A stretch of 64,000 nt of DNA from an uncultured Alphaproteobacteria bacterium (GTDB lineage: Bacteria; Pseudomonadota; Alphaproteobacteria; RF32; CAG-239). This document shows positions 33,222 through 41,545 of the stretch, in pieces; the stretch's first letter is position 1; every line of letters begins with the position of its first letter. The notes under the pieces are model-generated. The model did not search any database, was not told the origin of the DNA, and worked only from the letters and a program-made list of their open reading frames with translations. The translations under genes were made by a program, and so were the position numbers. The stretch covers positions 1 to 64,000 of the forward strand of contig CALXVZ010000004.1 in the NCBI GenBank assembly GCA_944392235.1. The letters are read 5' to 3'.

Positions 33222-34712
33222 CTAATGCTTTTTAGCCAGATATTGCCAAAAGATGTCAGAACGATAATCCTTAGCTTCAAACTGATGATTTATTTTGCCC
33301 AAATAGTCAGGCATTACAACAGTTTTTTGATTAAGCGTATAGATTCCATCGGCCACCAAATCTATTTTATGTGCTTGATGAATGAATGCGAAAGTCCGAT
33401 AAAATTCGAAGCAAGGGGTAGCCGCAGCAAGAATAAGTAAATAAATAAGAGGGAGTTTCATCCACAAATTATAATTTGGGCTAAAAATAAAGCGAAAGAT
33501 ATAAACAGAAAGAATAATTAAAGGTGCAAGAGATGCTCTCATACAAAAGTTATTTTGTAGATCGAAACGAAAAAGCGGGATAAGACAGAGAAGAATAATA
33601 GCCGTAATAAAGAAAAAATGTTTTCTATATATAGGCATAAGGATAAACGCGTATAAAAGGAATTCCAGTAGTAAAAAGGCAATAAAGAAAGAGTAAGATA
33701 CGGAGCTAAAGATATACCAAACACGATCCATTCCTCCAGAGTTTGTTATGAAGTAAAGAATAACAAGAGGAAGCAAGAAAAAAGAGAAGATAATATTAGG
33801 AATAGAAAAAAACTGATCAAAGAAGAAATCAGTTTTATTTTTTGCAGAATAAAGTTCCTTAAAGGCGAAAGCTAGTAAAAAGATACCGATAGAAGAAGCC
33901 GAATAAGGGGAAAAGAAAAGAGCAAGAACGACAAAGAAAGCAAAATGTTTAATATTCCGCTCATTAAAGAAGAGAAAGGTAATTAAAGCAACAGGAATGA
34001 ATTGATTGAAAACCCAAAAAAGAGCGGTTGTGAAAGAAGAATATTGTATAAAAGTAGCCCACCATTCAAGATGCAAATCAAAATACATAAAAGGATGCTC
34101 GGAAGACCGAAACATTAAAACACCGACAGCATCTAAACCAGAAAAGAAGATAAAGAGTAAAGCGGCAATAAGATTTTTTTTACAGTCATTTAATTTAAGA
34201 GCAAGAGAAAGATGAGCAAAGATAAGGATAACACCTAAAATTGCATAGATAAGTAAAAAGATATTAGCGATATAAAAATTCCAATAAGCATTATGGATAA
34301 AAAGGGCCGTAATTTTTCCTAAAAAAGCCGGAACAACCCAAAAGCCGACATAATAAACCATAGGTGTATCAGCTTTATCATAAAAGACTGGCCAATCATA
34401 ATTAATCAAATCACGAAAGACCGCATTTCTAAAGTGGTAGTCAAAAGATTGATAGTAAAAATAACCAATACCTGCGCAAAAACACCAAATGACAGCAAAA
34501 AGAGCAAAGAAAGAGAGTGATTTGGTTTTTATTTTCCAGTTTGAGTCAAGGGGAGAAATATTTGAATAGATTTTATAAAAAGCCAAAATAAAGAGAAGAA
34601 CCAAAGGAAAGGCTGTAAAAAGATTAAGCCAGGAGCAAATAAAAAGAAAAAGAGGCAAAGCCAAATAGCAATAAGAAATTTTGAAAAGAGTTTTAGCATT
34701 CAAGAAGAGCAT
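33222..34712 (-). CDS. Polytopic membrane protein, unknown family
   Basis: 496 residues with about 12 predicted membrane segments and a short N-terminal cytosolic part. A conserved-looking extracytoplasmic loop has NYDWPVFYDKADTPMVYYVG right after the second helix group, as in GT-C type or polymerase-like membrane enzymes. The C-terminal ~60 residues carry a charged tail with HQFEAKDYRSDIFWQYL. No glycosyltransferase motif is certain. It ends just before the CxxC membrane gene. Confidence 0.6.
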   Translation of the reverse strand: MLFLNAKTLFKISYCYLALPLFLFICSWLNLFTAFPLVLLFILAFYKIYSNISPLDSNWKIKTKSLSFFALFAVIWCFCAGIGYFYYQSFDYHFRNAVFRDLINYDWPVFYDKADTPMVYYVGFWVVPAFLGKITALFIHNAYWNFYIANIFLLIYAILGVILIFAHLSLALKLNDCKKNLIAALLFIFFSGLDAVGVLMFRSSEHPFMYFDLHLEWWATFIQYSSFTTALFWVFNQFIPVALITFLFFNERNIKHFAFFVVLALFFSPYSASSIGIFLLAFAFKELYSAKNKTDFFFDQFFSIPNIIFSFFLLPLVILYFITNSGGMDRVWYIFSSVSYSFFIAFLLLEFLLYAFILMPIYRKHFFFITAIILLCLIPLFRFDLQNNFCMRASLAPLIILSVYIFRFIFSPNYNLWMKLPLIYLLILAAATPCFEFYRTFAFIHQAHKIDLVADGIYTLNQKTVVMPDYLGKINHQFEAKDYRSDIFWQYLAKKH

Positions 34713-34731
34713 ATAATATCTCCAAGGCTAA

Positions 34732-34753
34732 AGGGGGCGATAAAGCCCCCTCT
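34732..34753 (-). terminator. Terminator after terC
   Basis: Seven-base-pair GC-rich stem AGGGGGC / GCCCCCT with a six-base loop, then a short TTT on the reverse strand. It is 11 bases after the terC stop. Confidence 0.7.
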
Positions 34754-34764
34754 AGATAAGTTTA

Positions 34765-35763
34765 CTAAGCTTGAGCATTCAAAGTTTTACTTTTTTTTTC
34801 TTTAACAAGAGAAAGAATGATGCTTCCAAAAAGAAGAGAGAAAGTAACAGTCAAAGAATGCCAAGTTTCGAGTTGTAATCCCAATTTCGGTAAGAAAATT
34901 TTAAGTCCGATAAAGATAAGCACGATAGACAAAGCTTGTTTAAGATAAACAAAGCGATGCACAGCAGCTTCTAATAGGAAATAAAGAGCTCTCAAGCCAA
35001 GAATTGCAAAAATATTACTTGTATAAACGATAAACACATCATCAGTTAATAAGAAGATAGCAGGAATACTATCTAAAGCAAAAACCACATCCATCAATTC
35101 GATAGTAATAAGAGCAAAGAAGAGAGGTGTGATATAGTGTTTACCATTTTTCTTAGTAATAAAGTGAGGTCCATCGATTTCATGAGTAACAGGAAAATAC
35201 TTTTCAACAAAACGATAGATTGCACTATTTTTAATATTTTCCTCATTATCTGTATCGTCATCTTTTTTAAGGGTATGCATAGCCATTTTGACACCTGTAT
35301 AAATAAGGAATGCAGAAAAGACATAAAGCACCCAATGGAAGTTTTTAATTAAAGCTTCACCGACACCGATAAGTAAGGCTCTCATGATAATAGCACCAAG
35401 AATACCCCAAAAGAGGACGCGGTGTTGATAGATTCTCGGAACCCCAATACTGGAGAAGATTATGGACATAACGAAGATATTATCCATCGACAAGCTTTTT
35501 TCAACTAAGAAACCTGTAAAATATTCCATAGCTTTATTAGTTCCTTCTTCATACCAAACGAAGACGCCAAATAGAAGCCCTGCACCGATATAAGCGATAC
35601 AAACCCATAATGTATGAGCAAAGCTAGGCACTTCATTTTTACGATTAAAGACACAAAGGTCTAAAAAGAGTAGAATAATCACAGCAATACCGAAGCACGT
35701 CCACATTAACTCTTGAGAAAGCACGGCATGGTGAGTAAATAAGTATTGTAATTTTTCTAACAT
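34765..35763 (-). CDS. terC: TerC family membrane protein
   Basis: 332 residues from ATG 35763 (a TTG start at 35772 is possible but weaker). TerC/Alx family: MEYFTGFLVEKSLSMDNIFV carries the family's acidic SxDN motif, and FFALITIELMDVVFALDSIPA its second, similar motif. About nine membrane helices are present. Family members are linked with manganese export or metal homeostasis at high pH. A promoter TTTACT-N16-TATAAT overlaps the galE stop. Confidence 0.9.
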   Translation of the reverse strand: MLEKLQYLFTHHAVLSQELMWTCFGIAVIILLFLDLCVFNRKNEVPSFAHTLWVCIAYIGAGLLFGVFVWYEEGTNKAMEYFTGFLVEKSLSMDNIFVMSIIFSSIGVPRIYQHRVLFWGILGAIIMRALLIGVGEALIKNFHWVLYVFSAFLIYTGVKMAMHTLKKDDDTDNEENIKNSAIYRFVEKYFPVTHEIDGPHFITKKNGKHYITPLFFALITIELMDVVFALDSIPAIFLLTDDVFIVYTSNIFAILGLRALYFLLEAAVHRFVYLKQALSIVLIFIGLKIFLPKLGLQLETWHSLTVTFSLLFGSIILSLVKEKKSKTLNAQA

Positions 35764-35807
35764 AATATCCAATCCATGAAATAAAAGTTTTCAATAAAAT
35801 CACCCCG

Positions 35808-35835
35808 ATTATAGGCATGAAAGTCATCAAGTAAA
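35808..35835 (-). promoter_or_regulatory. Promoter of terC
   Basis: Reverse-strand TTTACT (35835-35830), 16-base spacer, TATAAT (35813-35808). It lies about 45 bases before the ATG at 35763. No yybP-ykoY riboswitch fits into this short leader. Confidence 0.6.
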
Positions 35836-35837
35836 GA

Positions 35838-36803
35838 CTAAAGTTCCAAATTCCACACAGTTTGAATAATATCTTCAATGCACGTGTAATCTGGAGACCA
35901 ATTTAAGAGTTTTTGAGCCAAATGGGCGTTAGCAGTAAGCTTAGCCGGGTCTCCGGGGCGACGAGGTGCAAAATCATAATTTAATTTTTTGCCGATAATT
36001 TTTTCGGTAGCATCAACAATCTCTTTAACGCTTGTTCCCATTCCTGTTCCCAGATTAACCGTTAAGGACTGTTTTTTATTCATAAGATATTTAAGGGCAA
36101 GAGAATGCGCCTTAGCCAAATCAGAAACATGAATATAATCACGAATACATGTTCCATCGGGTGTATCGTAGTCATTTCCGAAAATAGAGAGTTTCTCACG
36201 TTTACCTGTAGCCACTTCCATAATAATTGGCAAAAGGTTTTGTGGATTACGTTCTTTACCACGAATAGCCCCTGAGGCATCATAACCAACAGCATTAAAA
36301 TAGCGTAAAGCGGCATAGTTTAATTTCCCAAGTTGAGAGAACCAGTTCATATTTTCTTCAATAGCAAATTTAGTATAGCCATAGTAGTTAATAGGGGATA
36401 TAGGGTGATTTTCATCAATAGGGCAATATTGAGGCATACCATAGACTGCAGCCGATGAAGAAAAGACGATATTTTTAACATTATTTTCGACCATAGCGTT
36501 AAGAATATTAAGAGAGCCGGATATATTATTTTCCGCATAAAGAGAAGGATTTATCATAGATTCTCCAACAGCTTTTTTCGCAGCTAAATGAATAACCGCA
36601 TCAATACCGCTACTCATAACATCTTTAAGAGCAGATTTATCAAGGATACTAGCTTTTACAAAATCAGCTCCCGGAAGAACATTAATAATATCACCACTGG
36701 ATAAATCATCATAAACAATAACATGAAAGCCTTCGTCCAACAATTGTTTTTGAACATGACTTCCGATATAGCCGGCACCACCGACAATTAAAATTCTTTC
36801 CAA
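35838..36803 (-). CDS. galE: UDP-glucose 4-epimerase
   Basis: Interconverts UDP-glucose and UDP-galactose. The NAD loop is ILIVGGAGYIGSHVQ, followed by YDDLSSG, VIHLAAKKAVGES, FSSSAAVYGMPQ, YYGYTKFAIEE (YxxxK) and RNPQNLLPIIMEV. The C-terminal NLGTGMGTSVKEIVDATEK is typical. A TTG start at 36803 is preferred, since GGAG lies eight bases upstream. The in-frame GTG at 36812 overlaps that site. It supplies UDP-galactose for surface glycans. Confidence 0.9.
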   Translation of the reverse strand: MERILIVGGAGYIGSHVQKQLLDEGFHVIVYDDLSSGDIINVLPGADFVKASILDKSALKDVMSSGIDAVIHLAAKKAVGESMINPSLYAENNISGSLNILNAMVENNVKNIVFSSSAAVYGMPQYCPIDENHPISPINYYGYTKFAIEENMNWFSQLGKLNYAALRYFNAVGYDASGAIRGKERNPQNLLPIIMEVATGKREKLSIFGNDYDTPDGTCIRDYIHVSDLAKAHSLALKYLMNKKQSLTVNLGTGMGTSVKEIVDATEKIIGKKLNYDFAPRRPGDPAKLTANAHLAQKLLNWSPDYTCIEDIIQTVWNLEL

Positions 36804-36888
36804 AATATACACTCCTAAATAACAAAAAAGTCATAAAAGTATAATTAGGATAACATGAGGATAAGTAAAATAAAGCAAGGTAAATAGT

Positions 36889-36906
36889 TTATCCACACAA
36901 TCCACA
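36889..36906 (+). promoter_or_regulatory. DnaA box upstream of dnaB
   Basis: A perfect TTATCCACA (36889-36897) is directly followed by the weaker CAATCCACA (36898-36906), in the galE-dnaB divergent gap. This suggests direct DnaA control of dnaB transcription. Two boxes are too few to claim an origin. Confidence 0.5.
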
Positions 36907-36987
36907 AGTAAAAGTTTTTTTGCGTGCAAATAAGAAAGGATTGATACATAACGCGATAATAAAGAGAAAAAAAGGATTCTTAAAAAG

Positions 36988-38460
36988 ATGGAAGAACTGG
37001 ACGTAACGCGATTACCGCGAAATATTGAAGCAGAACAAGCTCTATTAGGAGCATTATTGGCAAATAACAAGGCGTATGAGAAAGTATCAGAATTTCTCCG
37101 CCCTGAACATTTTTCTGATCCGATACATGTAAAAGTATATGATGTGATGGCTCGTTTAATCCAAAAAGGGCATGTAGCGGATGTCATAACTTTAAAGAAC
37201 TATTTTGAACAAGAAGGAACATTAAATGATGTCGGCGGAATGACATATTTAATTAAATTGTCAGAATCATCATCACCTTTAACGAATATAGAATATTATG
37301 CTCAGTTCGTCTATGATAAATACCTCCGTAGAGAGCTAATTTCGACAGGCTACGATATTGCCAGTGAGGCAATGAATGAAAATTTTGAAGAAACAACGGC
37401 GACACAAATAGAAAAAGCTGAAAAAAGATTATTTAATTTAGCTATGCACGGAGATGGTCAAAAGGGATTTCAAGATTTTGGCTCAACCTTAAATTCGACA
37501 TTGCAAATGATACAAAAAGCCTATGAAAAGGATGGAAAAGTATCAGGCTTATCAACAGGGTTGAGCGATTTAGATTATCGCATGGGCGGATTAAACGAAT
37601 CTGACTTAATAATTTTAGCTGGCCGTCCTGCAATGGGAAAATCGGCATTAGCCATGAATATAGCCTACAATGTTGCCGAAAATATGCGAAATAATGATAA
37701 GATGGATCCTCATGATAAAGGAGTAGCGATATTTTCGCTGGAAATGTCTGCCGAGCAATTGGCAGCACGTATTTTATCAAGTATAACCGATACACCGGGA
37801 CATAAATTAAGAACAGGTGATATGGAGCTTGGTGAATTTAATCGTATAGCAACAGCAGTTCGAGAATATCAAAAATTACCATTATATATAGACGATACCC
37901 CTGGTATAAATATAAATACAATCCGCACACGCGCTCGTCGCTTAAAGAGAACCAATGGATTAGGTCTGATAATAATAGACTATATTCAATTAATTAGTGG
38001 TTCTGGAGATAAGAAGAGCGAGGGAAATCGTGTTCAAGAAGTATCAGAAATATCAAGAGGTCTAAAGATATTGGCAAAAGAGTTAAAAGTACCGGTAATA
38101 GCGTTATCCCAATTGAACCGTGGTTTGGAACAAAGAGATGATAAACGCCCGTTGATGTCGGACTTGCGTGAATCAGGATCAATCGAGCAAGATGCTGATA
38201 TTGTCATGTTCGTATTCAGAGAGAACTATTATATACATAACGCCGAGCCGAAACGGAATATGGGAGAAACCGATGAACATTTTGCAAAGAGAACAGAAGA
38301 ATGGCAACAAAAAGACAAAGAAACAGCCAATCTTGGTGAAGTGATAATCGGAAAACACCGTCATGGTTCAACCGGGACGGTAAAACTATTTTGGAATGGC
38401 GAATTTGCAAGATTTAGCAATCTTTCACCGGATGACCATTTGCCGGAAATGAGAGGATAA
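36988..38460 (+). CDS. dnaB: Replicative DNA helicase
   Basis: Hexameric 5'-3' helicase of the replication fork. The N-terminal domain (LPRNIEAEQALLGALLANN) precedes the RecA-like domain with Walker A LAGRPAMGKSALAMNI, then FSLEMSAEQLAARIL, Walker B GLIIIDYIQLI, VIALSQLNRGLEQRDDKRP and LRESGSIEQDADIVMFVFRE. 490 residues, as usual. The two genes after it begin within 4 bases. Confidence 0.95.
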   Translation: MEELDVTRLPRNIEAEQALLGALLANNKAYEKVSEFLRPEHFSDPIHVKVYDVMARLIQKGHVADVITLKNYFEQEGTLNDVGGMTYLIKLSESSSPLTNIEYYAQFVYDKYLRRELISTGYDIASEAMNENFEETTATQIEKAEKRLFNLAMHGDGQKGFQDFGSTLNSTLQMIQKAYEKDGKVSGLSTGLSDLDYRMGGLNESDLIILAGRPAMGKSALAMNIAYNVAENMRNNDKMDPHDKGVAIFSLEMSAEQLAARILSSITDTPGHKLRTGDMELGEFNRIATAVREYQKLPLYIDDTPGININTIRTRARRLKRTNGLGLIIIDYIQLISGSGDKKSEGNRVQEVSEISRGLKILAKELKVPVIALSQLNRGLEQRDDKRPLMSDLRESGSIEQDADIVMFVFRENYYIHNAEPKRNMGETDEHFAKRTEEWQQKDKETANLGEVIIGKHRHGSTGTVKLFWNGEFARFSNLSPDDHLPEMRG

Positions 38461-38463
38461 ATA

Positions 38464-38835
38464 ATGAATAAGACCTATACCGAGGAAGAATGGGAAAAGA
38501 TATGTAGACATTGCGGAAAATGCTGTCTGATAAAATTAGAAGATGAAGAAAGCGGAGATATATACTATACAAATGTAATATGTCAGTATTTTGATGAAGA
38601 AAAAATGTGTTGTAAAGTATATGATAAAAGATGCGAGCTAGTTCCGACATGTCTGAAACTAACTCCGCAAAACGTAGATAAATTACGTTGGATGCCAAAG
38701 ACATGTGCTTATCGTGAATTATTTGAAAAAGAGGCATCACCAATAAAAACCACAATTAAAGGGCGAGTAGTGAGTGAAGATAAAGTTTCTGAGGAAGAGT
38801 TAGAGGAACACATAGTCGAGTGGGAGGATTTATAG
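38464..38835 (+). CDS. YcgN/UPF0260 family cysteine-rich protein, copy 1
   Basis: 123 residues matching the UPF0260 group: EEWEKICRHCGKCCLIKLED (CxxCxxCC), then NVICQYFDEEKMCCKVYDKR and RWMPKTCAYRELFE. Cysteine clusters of this kind suggest a metal or Fe-S site, though the role of the family is unknown. It starts three bases after dnaB and is followed by a paralogue with one-base overlap. This copy is shorter than the usual ~150 residues and lacks the long N-terminal region of the next one. Confidence 0.8.
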   Translation: MNKTYTEEEWEKICRHCGKCCLIKLEDEESGDIYYTNVICQYFDEEKMCCKVYDKRCELVPTCLKLTPQNVDKLRWMPKTCAYRELFEKEASPIKTTIKGRVVSEDKVSEEELEEHIVEWEDL

Positions 38836-39350
38836 TGTCAGAATCAAAACAAGAAGAATATATAATAGAAGAAAGCTACGATCCGCAAAGTCGATTTGCG
38901 GATTTATCTGATATCGAGCCGGAATTTTGGAAAAAAAAGCCATTAGAAAAAATGTCCAAAAGAGAATGGGAATTGTTATGTGACGGATGTGGTAAGTGTT
39001 GCTTAAATAAATTAGAAATAAAAGGAAAGATATGTTTTACAAACACTTACTGTCGATTTTTAGATACAAAAAGTTGTTTATGTAAAATTTATGCAAATCG
39101 TTTTCAAAAAGTTAACGATTGTCGTGATATAGATATCTCTGCGATTCGAGAAAAACCAAGATGGCTCCCGAAAACCTGCGCTTATGTGCTGTTAGATGAA
39201 GGTAAACCGCTTCCTGCGTGGCATCCATTAATAACAGGGCGAGCAGATTCGGTTCACCAAGCTGGCGTATCTCTACAAAAAAGAAACTTAGTAAATGAAT
39301 CCGAGGTAACAGACTATGAAAATTACATTGTTGAGTGGAAAGACCTTTGA
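38835..39350 (+). CDS. YcgN/UPF0260 family cysteine-rich protein, copy 2
   Basis: GTG start at 38835 with GGAGG eight bases upstream (a GTG at 38820 would add five residues). 171 residues: EFWKKKPLEKMSKREWELLC, then DGCGKCCLNKLE, RFLDTKSCLCKIYANRFQ and RWLPKTCAYVLLDEG, followed by the typical HPLITGRADSVHQAGVS. This is the fuller form of the family and is paralogous to the preceding gene, so a tandem duplication has occurred. The metal-binding role is inferred from the cysteines. Confidence 0.85.
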   Translation: MSESKQEEYIIEESYDPQSRFADLSDIEPEFWKKKPLEKMSKREWELLCDGCGKCCLNKLEIKGKICFTNTYCRFLDTKSCLCKIYANRFQKVNDCRDIDISAIREKPRWLPKTCAYVLLDEGKPLPAWHPLITGRADSVHQAGVSLQKRNLVNESEVTDYENYIVEWKDL

Positions 39351-40029
39351 TATAAACGCAGATTTAGGGTTTGATATGAAAGTGGTGTATTCTAACCGTT
39401 CACGCCGGTTGACACTCCGCATTGATAAAAAAGACAGAGTAGCTGTATTAACGATTCCCAAATATTGCTCTCGTAAAAAAGCGGTATCTTTTGTAGAAAG
39501 CCATCAAGATTGGGTTAGAGACAATCTGAGCAAGATTCCTGAGCTTAAATATTTCAAGAACCATGATAAGATAAGTTTATTTGGTAAGGAATATACAATA
39601 GAACATAGTCCAATCAGAGGGAATACGCGCTTGGATAAGAAGAATAAGATAATGTATGTGTCTGGCGGAATTGAGTTTTTGCATCGTCGCGTAAAAGATT
39701 TTATCAAAAATTTAGCATTGGAAGAGTTTAGCCGACGTTCTGCAATAGTGGCGGACAAAATAGGGAAGAGTGTTCATAATGTATGTATAAAGGATACAAA
39801 ATCACGTTGGGCAAGTTGTTCAACTTTAAATAATATTAATTACAGCTGGCGTCTAGCTTTAGCACCGGAATTTGTGATTCGTTATATAGTAGCCCATGAA
39901 GTATCACATTTGAAGCATCAGGACCATTCTGCATATTTCTGGGCATTGGTTGAATTTTTGGAAGAAGATGCAGCCAAAGGAAGAGAATGGTTAACAGAAA
40001 ACGGTCACTTACTATACACATATAAATAA
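39316..40029 (+). CDS. YgjP-like M48/WLM-type metalloprotease
   Basis: 237 residues of the YgjP (DUF45) family: a basic beta region (NRSRRLTLRIDKKDRVAVLT), KSRWASCSTLNNINYSWRLA, then AHEVSHLKHQDHSAYFW with a canonical HExxH zinc motif and downstream acidic residues. It probably acts in the cytoplasm; substrate unknown. Its start lies 35 bases inside the preceding gene, with GAGG upstream, so translation is coupled. Confidence 0.85.
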   Translation: MKITLLSGKTFDINADLGFDMKVVYSNRSRRLTLRIDKKDRVAVLTIPKYCSRKKAVSFVESHQDWVRDNLSKIPELKYFKNHDKISLFGKEYTIEHSPIRGNTRLDKKNKIMYVSGGIEFLHRRVKDFIKNLALEEFSRRSAIVADKIGKSVHNVCIKDTKSRWASCSTLNNINYSWRLALAPEFVIRYIVAHEVSHLKHQDHSAYFWALVEFLEEDAAKGREWLTENGHLLYTYK

Positions 40030-40058
40030 TATAAAAAACGAAGAAAGATAAAAAGAAA

Positions 40059-40084
40059 GGGGCTTGAAAAAGCCCCATTTTTTA
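40059..40084. terminator. Bidirectional terminator
   Basis: Seven-base-pair stem GGGGCTT / AAGCCCC with loop GAAA, T run on the forward strand and TTTCTTTTT on the reverse strand. It separates the convergent ygjP-like and bamE genes. Confidence 0.9.
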
Positions 40085-40096
40085 GATTACTAGAAA

Positions 40097-40558
40097 TTAT
40101 AAACCATTGTTTTCTTTTGTAGGTTGAATAGGCATATAACCTACACCGCCGAAATATTTTTCCATAAATGTTTCTTCACTACCCATAACCGGAGTTGAAT
40201 CTTTTGAAATTGTGATATTTTTACCATTTTCTTTAGTGAGTTGCACAACTTTTTGCACCCGCCCCTCAGGCGTAAACTCGATAGCAACAACATTACGTTC
40301 AAGTTCTTTAGGCTCAAAGAAAGCCATACGCTCCATTGTAGAGTTCATATAAATCCAAGTTCTATGGTCAAGACTTGAAACAACACTAGGAGACCCCATG
40401 ATTCTTCTAACTTCATCTTGCGGCATACCACGTTTAATCTGCATAATATCATCTTTAGACGGCATATTACCTTCTGTTTGCACAAAATATTCACGAGAAC
40501 AAGCTGTTAAGAAGAAACAAGCGGCAATCGTTGAAAAAAGAACTTTGTTTATTGACAT
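40097..40558 (-). CDS. bamE: Outer membrane assembly lipoprotein BamE (SmpA/OmlA)
   Basis: A lipoprotein signal ends in the lipobox LTAC (cysteine 20), then SREYFVQTEGN. The BamE fold is seen as IMQIKRGMPQDEVRRIMGSP followed by DHRTWIYM and VVAIEFTPEGRVQKV. It stabilises the BamA complex in the outer membrane. The divergent position against yceD is the usual alphaproteobacterial layout. The C-terminal region (about 110-153) is unconserved. Confidence 0.9.
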   Translation of the reverse strand: MSINKVLFSTIAACFFLTACSREYFVQTEGNMPSKDDIMQIKRGMPQDEVRRIMGSPSVVSSLDHRTWIYMNSTMERMAFFEPKELERNVVAIEFTPEGRVQKVVQLTKENGKNITISKDSTPVMGSEETFMEKYFGGVGYMPIQPTKENNGL

Positions 40559-40619
40559 AGCATTATCCTTACAATTATATAATGAATATATATAATCCTA
40601 TAACACAAGGAAAAAAGGA

Positions 40620-41132
40620 ATGCAAAAAGATTTTTCTTATCCGTTAAAAATTGAGGATATCAATCAAGGAGAGCAGACGTATAAAATACGTGCAAATAAA
40701 GTTCAGTTGGAAGTATTAAGAGAGATATTACAAATTCCTGCGGTAAATTCTTTTGAAGCGGATATAAAATTGATATTTCAAAAGAAAAAAGGGATATTGG
40801 ATATAAAAGGCGAAGTTAGGGCAAATTTACGCTTAATGAGTGTAATAAGTTTGGAAGAGTTTGATAAGGAATACAAAAGCGACTTTAGTCTGATATATGA
40901 CACCAATGCAAGCTATGAACAGATTCGGGAAATGGATGAAGATATAGAAGATGATGTTCCGGATATAGTGATAGATGGAAAGATAGATTTAGGTGATATA
41001 GCAATAGAACAGTTAGCATTGGTAATGGAAGACCATCCCCGCAAAGAAGGAGAGGAATTTACCTCAATAATTGAAGATGATAGCGAGGTTAGAGAAAATC
41101 CATTTGCGATACTCTCCAAGTTAAAAAAATAA
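40620..41132 (+). CDS. yceD: YceD/DUF177 family protein
   Basis: 170 residues: MQKDFSYPLKIEDINQGEQT at the start, a central VRANLRLMSVISLEEFDKEY, and the acidic C-terminal IDLGDIAIEQLALVMEDHPR. DUF177 proteins are found just ahead of rpmF and have been linked to 23S rRNA processing or ribosome assembly. Here the cysteine pair of many members is absent. It is followed by rpmF after 191 bases with its own promoter. Confidence 0.85.
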   Translation: MQKDFSYPLKIEDINQGEQTYKIRANKVQLEVLREILQIPAVNSFEADIKLIFQKKKGILDIKGEVRANLRLMSVISLEEFDKEYKSDFSLIYDTNASYEQIREMDEDIEDDVPDIVIDGKIDLGDIAIEQLALVMEDHPRKEGEEFTSIIEDDSEVRENPFAILSKLKK

Positions 41133-41208
41133 ACAAGGAAGAAAAGTTAAAAGAGTAGAGAAAATAAAGATTTGGATTGAAAAAAGCTTAAAATATATAA
41201 AAAAACAC

Positions 41209-41237
41209 TTGCCAAATACATTTTTTTTATATAAAAG
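41209..41237 (+). promoter_or_regulatory. Promoter of rpmF-plsX-fabH
   Basis: TTGCCA (41209-41214), 17-base spacer, TAAAAG (41232-41237). A 7-bp pair GCTAATC (41237-41243) / GATTAGC (41273-41279) lies at the expected start of the transcript. Whether the first arm is transcribed depends on the exact start site. Confidence 0.5.
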
Positions 41238-41323
41238 CTAATCCAGCGACCCTTGTGTAGTCTCAGAATAGAGATTAGCGAGAGTTATTAGTGTCAAATA
41301 ATATAAGGTAAAGAGTTAAAGAA

Positions 41324-41515
41324 ATGGCTACACCAAAGAAGAAAACATCACAATCCCGTCGCAATATGCGCCGTTCACATGATGCATTAACACCAAATGC
41401 ATATCATGAATGCCCAAATTGTGGCGAATTGAAGAGACCTCATAATGTATGCCCTAAATGTGGACAATATGATGGTAAAGAAGTTATTACTCAAAAATCA
41501 CAAGATGCAGAGTAA
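41324..41515 (+). CDS. rpmF: 50S ribosomal protein L32
   Basis: 63 residues: [20 protein letters not shown], then a zinc-ribbon-like [20 protein letters not shown] with four cysteines, so the C+ form of L32. The rpmF-plsX order is conserved. AAAGAGTT lies upstream. Confidence 0.95.
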   Translation: MATPKKKTSQSRRNMRRSHDALTPNAYHECPNCGELKRPHNVCPKCGQYDGKEVITQKSQDAE

Positions 41516-41545
41516 TAAATAAGGAAGATTAATTAATTTATTTTT

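Noticed and set aside
34764..35837. Manganese (yybP-ykoY) riboswitch for terC
   Set aside because: Only about 45 bases lie between the promoter and the start codon, too short for the known riboswitch structure.
41237..41279. L32 leader hairpin for autoregulation
   Set aside because: The 7-bp pair is real, but the predicted start site lies at the first arm, so the hairpin may not be in the RNA.
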